Positions 1 to 6,921 of a stretch of 39,559 bases of DNA are shown here, in pieces. The stretch covers positions 1 through 39,559 of the IMG/VR virus record IMGVR_UViG_3300048928_000409. One strand, 5' to 3'. How positions within the stretch are numbered: the stretch's first letter is position 1; each line of letters starts with the position of its first letter. A model generated the notes under the pieces. The model was not told the origin of the DNA. It saw only the letters and a list, made by a program, of their open reading frames with translations, and did not search any database. Both the position numbers and the translations under genes were made by a program. This stretch comes from a virus.

Positions 1-65
1 CTTATGGTCTCGACTCTCCGCCGATGCAGCGGCCTTGCGGATCGCGCCAGTTTCCCATTGCTCGA

Positions 66-250
66 TCAGCGCTGCGCCATCTTCTGCATGAAGCGCTCGA
101 GATCAATGATGGCCCGTTCATGTTTGCCTTCACCGATCAGGCCATGATCGTCGCTACAGGAAACATTGAAGTGGAGCGCCCTGCCGGCCACTTCGGTAAG
201 TTCGATCGATGCCGTGACGATCCGGCCAGGCGTTGCGGACGTGTGGGCCA
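66..250 (-). pseudogene. C-terminal fragment of a hotdog-fold thioesterase
   Basis: About 55 residues at the end of this minus-strand frame resemble the C-terminal half of FlK-type hotdog thioesterases: an H..SATPG stretch, then ELTEV.GR.L.F.V and finally IGEGKHER with an ERF near the terminus, ending in TGA at 66-68. The family is normally about 130 residues with its catalytic residues in the N-terminal half, which is missing. The fragment continues directly from the start of a phage large terminase in another frame, so it probably marks where a deletion joined prophage to chromosomal DNA. The family call rests on motif memory only. The last ~65 bases of the window to the left may hold the end of another minus-strand gene, but too little is visible to name it. 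Confidence 0.4.
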
Positions 251-363
251 GCGACAATCTTTCCGGCGACAACGTCCAGCGCGTACCTGGTCCCTCGGTC
301 ATTCGGAACCGAAGAACTCGTCTTCCTCCTTTTTGCTGCCATGGTCTCCACGATTGCGTTCAT
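230..363 (-). pseudogene. 5' fragment of phage terminase large subunit (Terminase_1 type)
   Basis: The first ~45 codons carry the signature opening of HK97/lambdoid large terminases: RYALDVVAGKIVAGPHVR, which in intact proteins leads into the ATPase domain. Here it stops matching near position 230-250 and no Walker A motif follows; the frame ends at 154. It follows and overlaps the P27-type small terminase, the normal gene order. Start may be ATG 363 or the internal ATG 342. The packaging ATPase is therefore destroyed and this packaging module cannot be functional. It is unrelated to the intact P2-type terminase at 15847-17703. Confidence 0.6.
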
Positions 364-700
364 CGGTCAGGCCGAGCTCGGCCATGTAGGCGCGCATCTG
401 GCCGTGCTTCGACGCCGGGAACCCGGTGGGATTGAACTGGAATTCCTTCCACAGTTCGCAGAAGGCGATGGCGGCGGGCTCTCGCGAACCGTCCAGCCAG
501 CCGGCCGGATCAATATACCGTTTCCATGCAGTCGCGGCGGCGCCCTTCACCGACGCGGGCTTTTTCAACTTGCCGAAGGCCTCAACCGCTGCCTCGGTCG
601 CCTCCACAGCCTTGTCGCTTTCGCCGTGGCGGGTGGCTCGATGCGTCCCGTCGACGAGGCGGAGCTTGGCCGGTTTCGGCTTCGCGCCGCGGGTCGCCAT
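299..700 (-). CDS. phage terminase small subunit, P27 family
   Basis: A 133-residue protein that would recognise phage DNA and recruit the large terminase for packaging. The N-terminus MATRGAKPKPAKLRLVDGTHR is typical of P27-family small terminases (a G.KP.P..L.. opening), followed by a helical region and an acidic C-terminus. I chose ATG 700 because GAGAGG lies six bases upstream; a TTG at 718 would add six residues. It sits between an HNH gene and the broken large terminase, a standard HNH-TerS-TerL order of cohesive-end siphophages and HK97-like prophages. Complete itself, but probably without a working partner. Confidence 0.75.
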   Translation of the reverse strand: MATRGAKPKPAKLRLVDGTHRATRHGESDKAVEATEAAVEAFGKLKKPASVKGAAATAWKRYIDPAGWLDGSREPAAIAFCELWKEFQFNPTGFPASKHGQMRAYMAELGLTDERNRGDHGSKKEEDEFFGSE

Positions 701-821
701 ATTAGGCCTCTCAGACAATCAATCTGGTTTTGTGCGAAATTTGGTTCGGTAGCGGTACTGAGGGGCGACCCCCCGAATATTCAGAATACCCCCCGTCACC
801 TGAACATTCAGCCTCGAACGG

Positions 822-1115
822 TCATTCCTGAACCGGCCAGCCGTCGATGCCGATTTCAATCCGGGCCGTTCCGCCAGCGTCTTCGATGGTCTTCGCATCG
901 TGGCAGGGCTTGCACAGCGCCTGAAGGTTGCCCTCATCATCCGTGCCGCCTTTGGCTTTCGGCACGATGTGGTCGACCTGATTGGCGGCAGTGACGATCC
1001 CTTTGGGCAGGCAGCGTTGGCACAGGTGCTTGTCGCGGGCGAGGATGCGCACCCTGAGCTTGTCCCAGGCTTTGCCGTAACCACGCGCGTGTCGCGATTG
1101 CCGGGACCATGCCAT
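822..1115 (-). CDS. phage HNH endonuclease
   Basis: A 97-residue HNH nuclease. The zinc/metal-binding core is visible: CQRC, then QVDHIVPKAKGG, then NLQALCKPCHDAKT, matching the C..C / DH / N / C..C..H pattern. In HK97-like phages a small HNH protein encoded beside the terminase assists cos cleavage during packaging. ATG 1115 gives a protein beginning MAWSRQSRHARGYG, the usual N-terminus of this group (ARGYG..W..LR); an alternative upstream start at 1184 would add 23 residues of less typical sequence. A 121-base gap separates it from the small terminase. Confidence 0.8.
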   Translation of the reverse strand: MAWSRQSRHARGYGKAWDKLRVRILARDKHLCQRCLPKGIVTAANQVDHIVPKAKGGTDDEGNLQALCKPCHDAKTIEDAGGTARIEIGIDGWPVQE

Positions 1116-1207
1116 TGCTAGAAAACCTATTAGATGGAGCGTCCAGCCGGGACTAAACCGCCTCGCTTGCCAAAAAGAGGCCAATTCTCATCGAAACAGA
1201 CAAATAG

Positions 1208-1238
1208 TTGACGTTAAAGATAGAGGGTGTGTTAAGAT
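1208..1238 (+). promoter_or_regulatory. possible sigma70-type promoter
   Basis: TTGACG at 1208-1213 and TAAGAT at 1233-1238 are separated by 19 bases, a poor but usable spacing, in the AT-richer gap before the gene at 1309. An inverted repeat AACGAGG (1248-1254) / CCTCGTT (1280-1286) lies in the predicted leader. Weak evidence from consensus match only. Confidence 0.3.
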
Positions 1239-1308
1239 AAAAAATCGAACGAGGCATCAACCAGTAAAATATAACTTGCCCTCGTTACTCCGATATGGAG
1301 ACTAAACC

Positions 1309-1899
1309 ATGGACCTCAACGAGTTGCTTTATCAGCACCAGCTCGCGCTTATCAACGCAAGAGCTTCTCAGCCCGGCGAGACTCGGGAAGCGTATTCCAG
1401 GATCGTAGCCCATTATGCTGCAAGGCTGCACGCTTATCGCAGTCGAAGCGATATTCAGCAGTACTCGGAAAATGTGGTCGAGGATGAGCTGAGCTCACCT
1501 CTACCTCACTATTCCGTCACCCCTGATGAAGCAGGGCTCTCACTCGAGGAAGTTGAAATGATCAGTCTTGCCGCTGCCCGACATGACGGAACCACGGAAG
1601 AGCGGAAGGTCCTGGCGTTGGAAATGATCGCCGATCAACTACTGCTCATCCATGCCGACCTGCTGGCTATCGATGCCCACTCTCAGCAAAAGATTACTGA
1701 GCAAATTGGTTCGCCGGATCTAAACTCCGCACAAGAGGTGGACGGCTGGGAAAACGAGGGAGGGCACTTGAATATCCCTGCTTCTGAGCTGCCGCTTGGA
1801 GTGACTAGAAAGACCGTGAGCGTCTATTCCGTGGGCCCGTACGAGTACTCAGATCTCGCCTCTGCGCTAGCGGAGGCGGCGAGGCAGCGTCTTCACTGA
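1309..1899 (+). CDS. hypothetical protein, 196 aa
   Basis: Not recognised as a named family. It opens MDLNELLYQHQLALINA, followed by a predicted helical, acidic region (an NVVEDELSSP segment, then SLEEVEMISLAAARHDG...ALEMIADQLL). No signal peptide or membrane segment is visible. GGAG lies about eight bases before the ATG. It stands alone between the HNH gene on the other strand and two hairpins. Short, soluble MDLNELL-type proteins occur in sphingomonads as single genes in accessory regions; that comparison is from memory. Confidence 0.6.
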   Translation: MDLNELLYQHQLALINARASQPGETREAYSRIVAHYAARLHAYRSRSDIQQYSENVVEDELSSPLPHYSVTPDEAGLSLEEVEMISLAAARHDGTTEERKVLALEMIADQLLLIHADLLAIDAHSQQKITEQIGSPDLNSAQEVDGWENEGGHLNIPASELPLGVTRKTVSVYSVGPYEYSDLASALAEAARQRLH

Positions 1900-1924
1900 G
1901 CAATTTCTAGCTGAACGGCTTCAA

Positions 1925-1984
1925 TCTAACGCCCTACCGTTAGACGATGGCCGCTTGTAGGTTTACCCCCGATCCGGGGAAAAC
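1925..1984 (+). terminator. two tandem hairpins after the 1309-1899 gene
   Basis: The first hairpin has arms TCTAACG (1925-1931) and CGTTAGA (1938-1944) around a 6-base loop. The second pairs GTTT.CCCC (from 1961) with GGGG.AAAC (to 1984). Neither has a long T-run, though CTGTTT follows the second. Position 25 bases after a stop codon fits transcription termination. Confidence 0.35.
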
Positions 1985-2036
1985 TGTTTCGCTATCGAAA
2001 TGGATGGCGCCGCCGCAAGGCTCAGGCCTTTGGCGC

Positions 2037-2109
2037 GCCCGACGGCAGGGCTCGAACCTGCGACCTCTGATCCTAGGAACAGCGCTCTGACCAACTGAGC
2101 TACGCCGAC
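2037..2109 (-). tRNA. degenerate tRNA-like gene (possible tRNA-Arg CCT relic)
   Basis: Reading the minus strand there is a canonical D-arm (TAGCTCAGTTGGTCAGAGC) and T-arm (GCAGG-TTCGAGC-CCTGC) with correct spacing. The acceptor stem pairs at six of seven positions only with wobbles. The anticodon stem CTGTT/ATCAG has one mismatch and leaves a 6-base loop CCTAGG instead of seven, so the anticodon cannot be assigned; CCT would fit if one base was lost. A GCCA follows a few bases downstream instead of a direct CCA. Best read as a tRNA pseudogene or a phage-borne damaged tRNA. Confidence 0.5.
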
Positions 2110-2235
2110 GCACGATGACCCTCGTTTAAACCTAGGGTCAGATGCAGCGACGCCCGCTCACCTTTCGGCTGCGGGCGCACTGAATTCCAACCGTATCTAC
2201 TTGCCCCGTTTCCGTGCCCAGCGCAACCCTTATCT

Positions 2236-2289
2236 CGATGTTACGGAGAGTGACATTTTCATTGACACCGATGTTACGGAGAGTTACAT
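2236..2289. repeat. two 21-bp direct repeats in the toxin-antitoxin promoter
   Basis: CGATGTTACGGAGAGTGACAT (2236-2256) and CGATGTTACGGAGAGTTACAT (2269-2289) differ at one base and are 33 bp apart, three helical turns. Each contains a near-palindrome TGTTAC-N5-GT(T/G)ACA. Position directly before the toxin start suggests operator sites for the XRE antitoxin. Confidence 0.6.
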
Positions 2290-2290
2290 C
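2262..2290 (+). promoter_or_regulatory. promoter of the toxin-antitoxin operon
   Basis: A perfect TTGACA (2262-2267) is followed after 17 bases by TACATC (2285-2290). The second direct repeat lies over the spacer and -10, so a bound repressor would block RNA polymerase. The start ATG is at 2298, so the leader would be only a few bases. Confidence 0.5.
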
Positions 2291-2297
2291 TCTGCTC

Positions 2298-2546
2298 ATG
2301 AAGCCGATCCAGTACGCCCGCTCAGCCCTCAAGACGCTCCGCTCGATGCCCGCCAACATGTCGGCTCGGATCGTGTCGAAGGTCGAGGCTTACGCCGCAG
2401 AACCGGCTTCGCAGGCGAACAACGTCAAGGCTCTCAAGGGCAGCGACGATATCCGCCTTCGGGTAGGCGACTGGCGGGTTATCATGAACGACGGCGTCGT
2501 GCTGACCGTGACGAAGATTGGCCCACGCGGTAGCATTTACGAATGA
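2298..2546 (+). CDS. RelE/HigB-type toxin
   Basis: An 82-residue basic protein of the RelE/ParE fold, expected to cleave mRNA on the ribosome. Visible signatures are the N-terminal helices (MKPIQYARSALKTLRSM), the NVKALKG..DIRLRVGDWRVI strand pattern with the core RVGDWRVI motif, and the C-terminal VTKIGPRGSIYE. I used ATG 2298, which gives the normal family length; longer in-frame starts run through the operator repeats. Its TGA overlaps the upstream end of the antitoxin ribosome binding region. Toxin-first order is typical of HigBA-like systems. Confidence 0.85.
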   Translation: MKPIQYARSALKTLRSMPANMSARIVSKVEAYAAEPASQANNVKALKGSDDIRLRVGDWRVIMNDGVVLTVTKIGPRGSIYE

Positions 2547-2557
2547 TGGAGGCTCAC

Positions 2558-2899
2558 ATGGGTGAGATGGTTTCGATACCGATCGAAGAGTACAAGGCGC
2601 TCCAGGAGGCGGCGGAAGATCTGGCGGACATCCGCGCTTCCGCGCGCGTGAAGGCGGCCGTGGAGCACGGCGACGATGAGTACGTGCCCGCCGAACTGGT
2701 CAATCGCATCCTCGCGGGCGAAAGCCCTCTGCGGGTCTGGCGTGAATATCGCGGCCTGACGCAGCTAGCGCTATCGGAAGCGGCTGGCGTCAGCCGTGCT
2801 CAGATCGCGCAGATCGAGGGCGGCAAGCAGGTGGGCTCGGTCCAGACCCTCAAGAGCCTGGCCGAGCATCTGGGTATCACGGTTGACGATCTGATCTGA
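2558..2899 (+). CDS. XRE-family antitoxin
   Basis: A 113-residue antitoxin and autorepressor. The N-terminal half (VSIPIEEYKALQEAAEDLADIRA) is the toxin-neutralising part; the C-terminal half is a Cro/C1 helix-turn-helix (VWREYRGLTQLALSEAAGVSRAQIAQIEGGKQ...LKSLAEHLGITVDDLI). ATG 2558 has GGAGG five bases upstream; an earlier ATG at 2543 overlaps the toxin stop. It probably binds the direct repeats at 2236-2289. Its 3' end overlaps the convergent gene ending at 2877 by 23 bases. Confidence 0.85.
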   Translation: MGEMVSIPIEEYKALQEAAEDLADIRASARVKAAVEHGDDEYVPAELVNRILAGESPLRVWREYRGLTQLALSEAAGVSRAQIAQIEGGKQVGSVQTLKSLAEHLGITVDDLI

Positions 2900-3557
2900 T
2901 TCCGGACCGGGAGAGGTACGGCCCGACCGCCTCGACCAGCAGGCGCAGGCCGGTGAAGAACTCGTCCCGGATGATCTGCCGGTGCGAGCCCGACTTCGGG
3001 ACCAGCTTGACGATCGAGCGCGGCTTGCGCTTGCCCTTGCCTATGTCGATCCAGTCGACCTCGCGGCTACCGAACCGCTTCATCGCGGCTTCGGAGAACG
3101 TCAGGTCCATGAGCGCCACATCGCGCAATGTGTGCACCAAGGCGCCCAGTTGGCGCTCGATGCCCAGCAAGGTGCTTGCGCCGAACGCGCGCGCCTCGAT
3201 GGCAGAGATCGCGCCGTGTGAGCCAGCCGCACCGCGCGGCCGCACGTCCAGCGCGCACTTGGTCTCGGACATCTCGCTTGCGTCGAACGCCGCACGGTAG
3301 CAGCGCAGCGCCTTGAGCTGCTCGGTGCCGATGTCATCCATCGTTTCGAAGCGCGGTTGTTTCCGGAAGGCCTTGCCGATGGTCATGCGGCCTTTCGCCT
3401 TCACGTCAACGATGTCCTGCTCGACGTAGACCGCATGCTCGCGCTGCTCTGGTGTGGGCGCGAACGGATCAACCTTCGCGGGCTTGGTAGACGTTGGGCG
3501 GCTGGCGCGGCGCTTGGTCTGCGCTGCCATGGCTGCAATAGTTTCGTTCTTAGGCAT
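2877..3557 (-). CDS. hypothetical phage protein (DUF6456-like?)
   Basis: A 226-residue basic protein with a lysine/arginine-rich N-terminus (TKRRASRPTSTKPAK), then a helical domain whose layout (LKALRCYRAAFDASEM ... AIEARAFGASTLLGIERQLGALVHTLRDVALMDLTFSE) resembles the DUF6456-type C-terminal region of alphaproteobacterial regulators; this is a loose comparison. ATG 3557 overlaps the stop of the preceding gene by eight bases, so the start is well set by coupling. A phage regulatory role is possible. It ends inside the last codons of the converging antitoxin, which suggests the toxin-antitoxin cassette was inserted next to it. Confidence 0.55.
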   Translation of the reverse strand: MPKNETIAAMAAQTKRRASRPTSTKPAKVDPFAPTPEQREHAVYVEQDIVDVKAKGRMTIGKAFRKQPRFETMDDIGTEQLKALRCYRAAFDASEMSETKCALDVRPRGAAGSHGAISAIEARAFGASTLLGIERQLGALVHTLRDVALMDLTFSEAAMKRFGSREVDWIDIGKGKRKPRSIVKLVPKSGSHRQIIRDEFFTGLRLLVEAVGPYLSRSGIRSDRQP

Positions 3558-3717
3558 TTGTGTCGTCCAGTTCTCGCGCGAGGCGGCGGAGGCGGTTCTC
3601 AATTTCATCCCGATTTTCGAAGTAGCGCTCGGGCATGCGCCAGTCAGGCCGAAGGCGGCGCACGTCGCGCGCGATGGCGCGTAGCATCGCAGCGGGCCTG
3701 AGGTGGAGGGGCTTCAT
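3550..3717 (-). CDS. small basic hypothetical protein, 55 aa
   Basis: It begins MKPLHLRPAAMLRAIARDVRRLRP and ends ENRLRRLARELDDTNA, so it is arginine-rich and probably helical. The ATG overlaps the upstream gene's TGA (ATGA) and its stop overlaps the next start by eight bases. This gapless coupling on both sides is the main evidence that it is real. No function can be assigned. Confidence 0.6.
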   Translation of the reverse strand: MKPLHLRPAAMLRAIARDVRRLRPDWRMPERYFENRDEIENRLRRLARELDDTNA

Positions 3718-3887
3718 GTCCTGCCCTTCATCGCATCGCGCGCGAGGCCTTCGTGCAGGTCGGGATATTCACCCGCCTTCCACCGGCGGATCAGTTCGTC
3801 TCGAGACATACCATTCGCGACATCTCCTAAAAATTTGCCGTTGCCCAAGCCCACGGGGTTGGACACGGTGAACAGATCAGGCGGCAT
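3714..3887 (-). CDS. small hypothetical protein, 57 aa
   Basis: It starts MPPDLFTVSNPVGLGNGKF and contains MSRDELIRRWKAGEYPD, a pattern suggestive of a helical DNA- or protein-binding piece. Its ATG overlaps the end of the primase frame by 11 bases and its TGA overlaps the next ATG, so it is the first of three translationally coupled genes downstream of the primase. Function unknown. Confidence 0.55.
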   Translation of the reverse strand: MPPDLFTVSNPVGLGNGKFLGDVANGMSRDELIRRWKAGEYPDLHEGLARDAMKGRT

Positions 3888-4460
3888 CGGCGTCTCCCCA
3901 GTCCATCCCCGGCGTCTGCGGGATATGCACCTCGGCTTTGACCCGGTTCCGAACGACCAGCCGGTGAGCGAGTGAGTAGGCCGACGCCTGACCGCCGAAT
4001 GCGTGGTCGTTATCGCCAAACACCAGGACCTCGCCGACGCCAGCGGGAGGAACCCATTTTTCAAGACTGCCGGAATTCAGCGCTGCCCACACCGGAACGC
4101 GGAAGCGTTTGGCGGCCCTTATGGCCGTTTCGATGCCCTCAGCGATTCCGATCCGCTCGCCGTTCGCCGGGTAAAGCCTGACCGCTGATCCCGGCGGCAA
4201 CGTTCCCTGCATCATCGCCCTGGGATTCTCGATGTCGGCCTTTCCATGCGGGCCGAGGAAGGTCCGGTGAATGTTCGTGGGCTTGCCGCTGGCGTCCACG
4301 ACAACAGCGAGCAACGCCGGAAGAAAGCCGCCGCCATTCGGCACCGGGCAGCGCTCATGGAAGCGCAAGCAGTCAGGCAGGCGAGACGGGAGGGCATCGC
4401 GCCCGGCCAAGTATAGCGAAGCCAGATCGTCACCCGTCAACGCGGTAGATCCATTCCAGA
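3877..4460 (-). pseudogene. C-terminal part of a Toprim-domain phage/plasmid primase
   Basis: About 195 residues match the end of DUF7146-Toprim primases: a YLAGRDAL linker, LRFHERCPVPNG, LPALLAVVVDASGKPTNIHRT, then the Toprim motifs IAEGIETAIRA (catalytic Glu) and LVFGDNDHAFGG (the Asp pair), ending PGMDWGDADAA. Such proteins make replication primers. The upstream zinc-binding and catalytic N-terminal part is absent: beyond ~4460 the same open frame is only the antisense of a ParB-like gene on the other strand. The open frame to 5154 is therefore misleading. The truncation meets the truncated ParB gene head to head. Confidence 0.65.
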
Positions 4461-5160
4461 GACGATTGAGCCGCTCGACCTGATCAAGCGCATCGCGACC
4501 GGCTGGGACTGGCGTATGTGCCTTCCACTGGTCGTGTCGAAGCGGGACGATGGATCCCTGTGGGTGATCGACGGCCAGCACCGCCTGGCGGCTGCCAAGC
4601 TCCGCGGGGACATCCCGTTCCTGCCGTGCTGCGTCGGCGTGTTCGGCAGCGTCGCCGACGAGGCTGCGATGTTCGTCGCCATGAACCGGGCGCGCAAGCC
4701 GATGAACCGGCTCGACGACTTCCATGCGGCGCTGGCCGCATCTGATGCCGAGGCGATCGAAATCCAAGATCTGGTGTCCGAGGCGGGGCTGACGATCAGC
4801 CGAAACACCTCCTCGACGGCATGGAAGCCCGGTGAAATTGCCTTTACCGCGTCGATCGCGAGCACCCTTCGGAAGCACGGCCGCCAGATTGCGTCCGCAG
4901 CGCTGACGAACATCGCAGAGGCATTTTCCGGCCAGAGGGTTGTCCATTCGGGCTCGATTTTCCTCGGCCTGGTCAAAGTGCTCGTGTCGCCCCCCGTGGG
5001 CTTCGATCCAGACCGCATGTTCCAGGCGCTGATGCGGTACTCCGCCGAGGACTGGGGCACGTTTCTCACCGGGCTGAAGGGCGGGGACACCCGCGCCGCC
5101 GCGATCCGTGATGCCCTTCTGATGGCCTATGACGAGACGCCGGAGGTCGCGCATGTCTGA
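4417..5160 (+). pseudogene. N-terminally truncated ParB/Srx-fold protein
   Basis: The readable frame begins after a stop at 4414-4416 with SIPETIEPLDLIKRIATGWDW, then PLVVSKRDDGSLWVIDGQHRLAAA, the ParB-N signature (DGQHR), and VAMNRARKPMN. Family members have an additional N-terminal strand and a YQR motif before this point, which are missing. There is no plausible start before ATG 4516, which lies inside the domain. The C-terminal helical part is intact and its stop overlaps the next gene. Such proteins are phage- or plasmid-borne nuclease/CTPase-like regulators; the exact role is unknown. Confidence 0.6.
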
Positions 5161-5592
5161 CGCTCAAAACTCACGTTCATGGACCAAGCACTTCGGGCTT
5201 CCCCAAGTCCCAATCGTGATCATGAACCCCGAGGCGGCCGTTCAGATCAAAGAGGATGGCGTGCGCGGCCGCTGCCGTGTTGCAAAGGCATGCGATGTGG
5301 ACTGGGAGCGGGTCACGCACTGGCGGTGGGATAAACAACCCGACGCTGGTGAGGCCGAACCGAAACAGCCTGAACAAATGTCCTACAAGGAATGCGTTGC
5401 CGAGCGTCAGAGAATCAAGGCCGAGCTGACCCGTATGCAAGCCGCACTCAGCGCGGCAAAGCGCTCGCAGGACAATCTCGCCATCGACAACTGGGGGCAC
5501 CGTATCCAAGCCCTGACCCAGCGAGCTTCCACAGCATCGCGCGCGACCTGCGCGAGCTTCGCCAACTTGCGAGGAGCACTCGTGAACGCTGA
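5153..5592 (+). pseudogene. frameshifted hypothetical phage protein
   Basis: ATG 5153 overlaps the ParB stop. The first ~125 codons give MSDAQNSRSWTKHFGLPQ..., a possible HTH (RVAKACDVDWERVTHWRWD) and a coiled segment (ECVAERQRIKAELTRMQAALSAAKRSQDNLAIDNWGHRI). Near 5515-5540 the sensible reading moves to another frame, which ends in ARDLRELRQLARSTRER and TGA 5590-5592, overlapping the next GTG start by 11 bases. Without the shift the frame fuses into the downstream AlpA protein. Either a real frameshift mutation or a sequencing error. Function unknown. Confidence 0.45.
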
Positions 5593-5923
5593 CGCAGATA
5601 GAAACGATCGCCTGCTCCGGATGTCTGAGGTCACGGCCATGACCGGGCTGAGCAAGGCCATGATCTACAGGCTTATCAGCCAGCAGCGCTTCCCTGCGCA
5701 GTACAAGCCGGGAGGGTTTGCCAGCCGCTGGCGCGAGGTTGAAATCATCGCCTGGCGCGAATCACAGCGGAAGGACAGCCGGCCTCCAAATCTAGCGGCG
5801 GCCGACATTAAGGTGACTGCAAACATGTATGCCAGCACCCGGGCACGAGATGGAACCAGCCTAGATCGCTACGCAATATGTCCTAGGCGCGGGGTCAGAA
5901 ACGGCAGGGACGCTAAACGGTAA
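5582..5923 (+). CDS. AlpA-type DNA-binding regulator (first copy)
   Basis: The N-terminal ~60 residues are an AlpA/excisionase-type winged HTH: RLLRMSEVTAMTGLSKAMIYRLI, FPAQYKPGG, SRWREVEIIAW. Such proteins activate or direct excision of integrated elements. GTG 5582 has GAGGAG six bases upstream, which supports an independent start even though the frame is open upstream. The ~50 residues after the domain (from DSRPPNLAAA) are unlike any AlpA tail, so the original stop may be lost. It is clearly related to the second copy at 8094-8285. Confidence 0.65.
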   Translation: MNADADRNDRLLRMSEVTAMTGLSKAMIYRLISQQRFPAQYKPGGFASRWREVEIIAWRESQRKDSRPPNLAAADIKVTANMYASTRARDGTSLDRYAICPRRGVRNGRDAKR

Positions 5924-5992
5924 CTGCCGCCGAAACATTCCGATAGCTTGGCTCGCATGTTCACCGGACAGGGTTGCGGCCGACGCCCTCGA

Positions 5993-6607
5993 CTAAGCTA
6001 GAGAATCGGGAGTCGAGTTTTCAAACCAATCCTTAAGGCCTTCAAGAAAGAGCAAACTTTTCCCTCCTAAGGTTGGCCTCTCGGCGGATGCAAAATGGCC
6101 TTCCAGTGCTGCAACTATATGCCAAAGAGTTCCGCTGATGCTGACGAAAGCCATGCGCTGCACCCAGCCTTCGACAAACAACCATTTGAACACGTCGACA
6201 CCAGAGCCAGCGCCTCCATAATCGAAGGTTGCTTCAGCCAAGTCGTCAATTCCACTTCCCTCTTGTGAGCGTGTCAGGATTGATGGATCGAACCACAATA
6301 GCGCCGGAGTTATTGTGCCTGTCTCATTCACGGCCAGCCCCATAGCTAGACGAACTCTGTCTTGGTCTTGCTTGATCACCTGAACGGCTCGCTCGGGCGT
6401 TAGTCCGAGTTGCAGCATCTGAAATGCGATCGCGATAATTAGGATTTGGTGAGGCCGGTACTCAGCGGCCTTCCCCCTGCCAGGGTTGATCCCCTCCACA
6501 AGCGCAAGGCGCTGCAAATGCTGGAATCTCCCCAGCAGCGCTGAGCGTCGCTGCTCTGGCACTTCCATTGCGTCGGCAAGCAGCGCGATCACCTGTGCGC
6601 GGGGCAT
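5993..6607 (-). CDS. MerR-like HTH transcriptional regulator, hypothetical
   Basis: A 204-residue protein whose N-terminal ~85 residues look like a DNA-binding domain: RAQVIALLADAMEV, LLGRFQHLQRLALVEG and a helix with LGLTPERAVQVIK, similar in layout to MerR-type regulators. The C-terminal half has no recognisable domain. I prefer ATG 6607; a TTG at 6682 would extend into the operator. It is divergent from the HTH gene at 6731 across a region rich in dyads, so it is likely the regulator of that region and of itself. Confidence 0.55.
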   Translation of the reverse strand: MPRAQVIALLADAMEVPEQRRSALLGRFQHLQRLALVEGINPGRGKAAEYRPHQILIIAIAFQMLQLGLTPERAVQVIKQDQDRVRLAMGLAVNETGTITPALLWFDPSILTRSQEGSGIDDLAEATFDYGGAGSGVDVFKWLFVEGWVQRMAFVSISGTLWHIVAALEGHFASAERPTLGGKSLLFLEGLKDWFENSTPDSLA

Positions 6608-6628
6608 GCTAAAGTCCACAGCCGAGAT

Positions 6629-6721
6629 CCTTCCAGCGCAAAATTGTTTTTCGCCCTTGCCACTGGGCGGAAACCATGACAACCCATGTTTCTAGCGCAA
6701 CACTGTTGTTACGCTGGAAGG
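6629..6721. promoter_or_regulatory. divergent operator region with nested dyads
   Basis: A perfect 10-bp inverted repeat CCTTCCAGCG (6629-6638) / CGCTGGAAGG (6712-6721) bounds the divergent gap. Each arm carries a local dyad: GCG.AAAA...TTTT.CGC at 6636-6654 and AGCGCAACA...TGTTG...CGCT at 6694-6715. The arrangement suggests two operators with a cooperative or looping repressor. Confidence 0.55.
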
Positions 6722-6730
6722 AGTAACGAA

Positions 6731-6913
6731 ATGCTTAACGCGGATTTGATCGCGGGAGCGAACGCTGCCGCTAGCTACTCGGGCCTTACGCCCCGGGCCA
6801 TCTATCACCTCGTCGAGCAGGGGCATCTCCCGGTGATCCGCAAAGGCAAGCGTCTCTATTTTCGCAAAAGCGAACTGGAAGCCGCCTTCCGATCTGATGC
6901 GGCGAACAACTAA
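6731..6913 (+). CDS. excisionase/HTH_17-type DNA-binding protein
   Basis: A 60-residue single-domain protein: AASYSGLTPRAIYHLVEQGHLPVIRKGKRLYFRKSELEAAF is a textbook helix-turn-helix of the HTH_17/excisionase type, with the wing reading KGKRLYF. It may act as an excisionase (directionality factor) for the integrase at 8282 or as a Cro-like regulator. ATG 6731 has GGAAGGAG six bases upstream, which rules out the longer upstream frame. Divergent from the regulator at 5993-6607. Confidence 0.75.
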   Translation: MLNADLIAGANAAASYSGLTPRAIYHLVEQGHLPVIRKGKRLYFRKSELEAAFRSDAANN

Positions 6914-6921
6914 GGAAATGG

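Noticed and set aside
1907-1954. Second tRNA-like segment on the minus strand (TCGTCTAACGGTAGG like tRNA-Glu/Gln)
   Set aside because: No anticodon or T-arm can be folded; the match is explained by the TCTAACG/CGTTAGA hairpin.
3877-5154. A single 425-codon minus-strand gene
   Set aside because: Only the part left of ~4460 has Toprim-primase motifs; the rest is antisense to a clear ParB-like protein on the plus strand.
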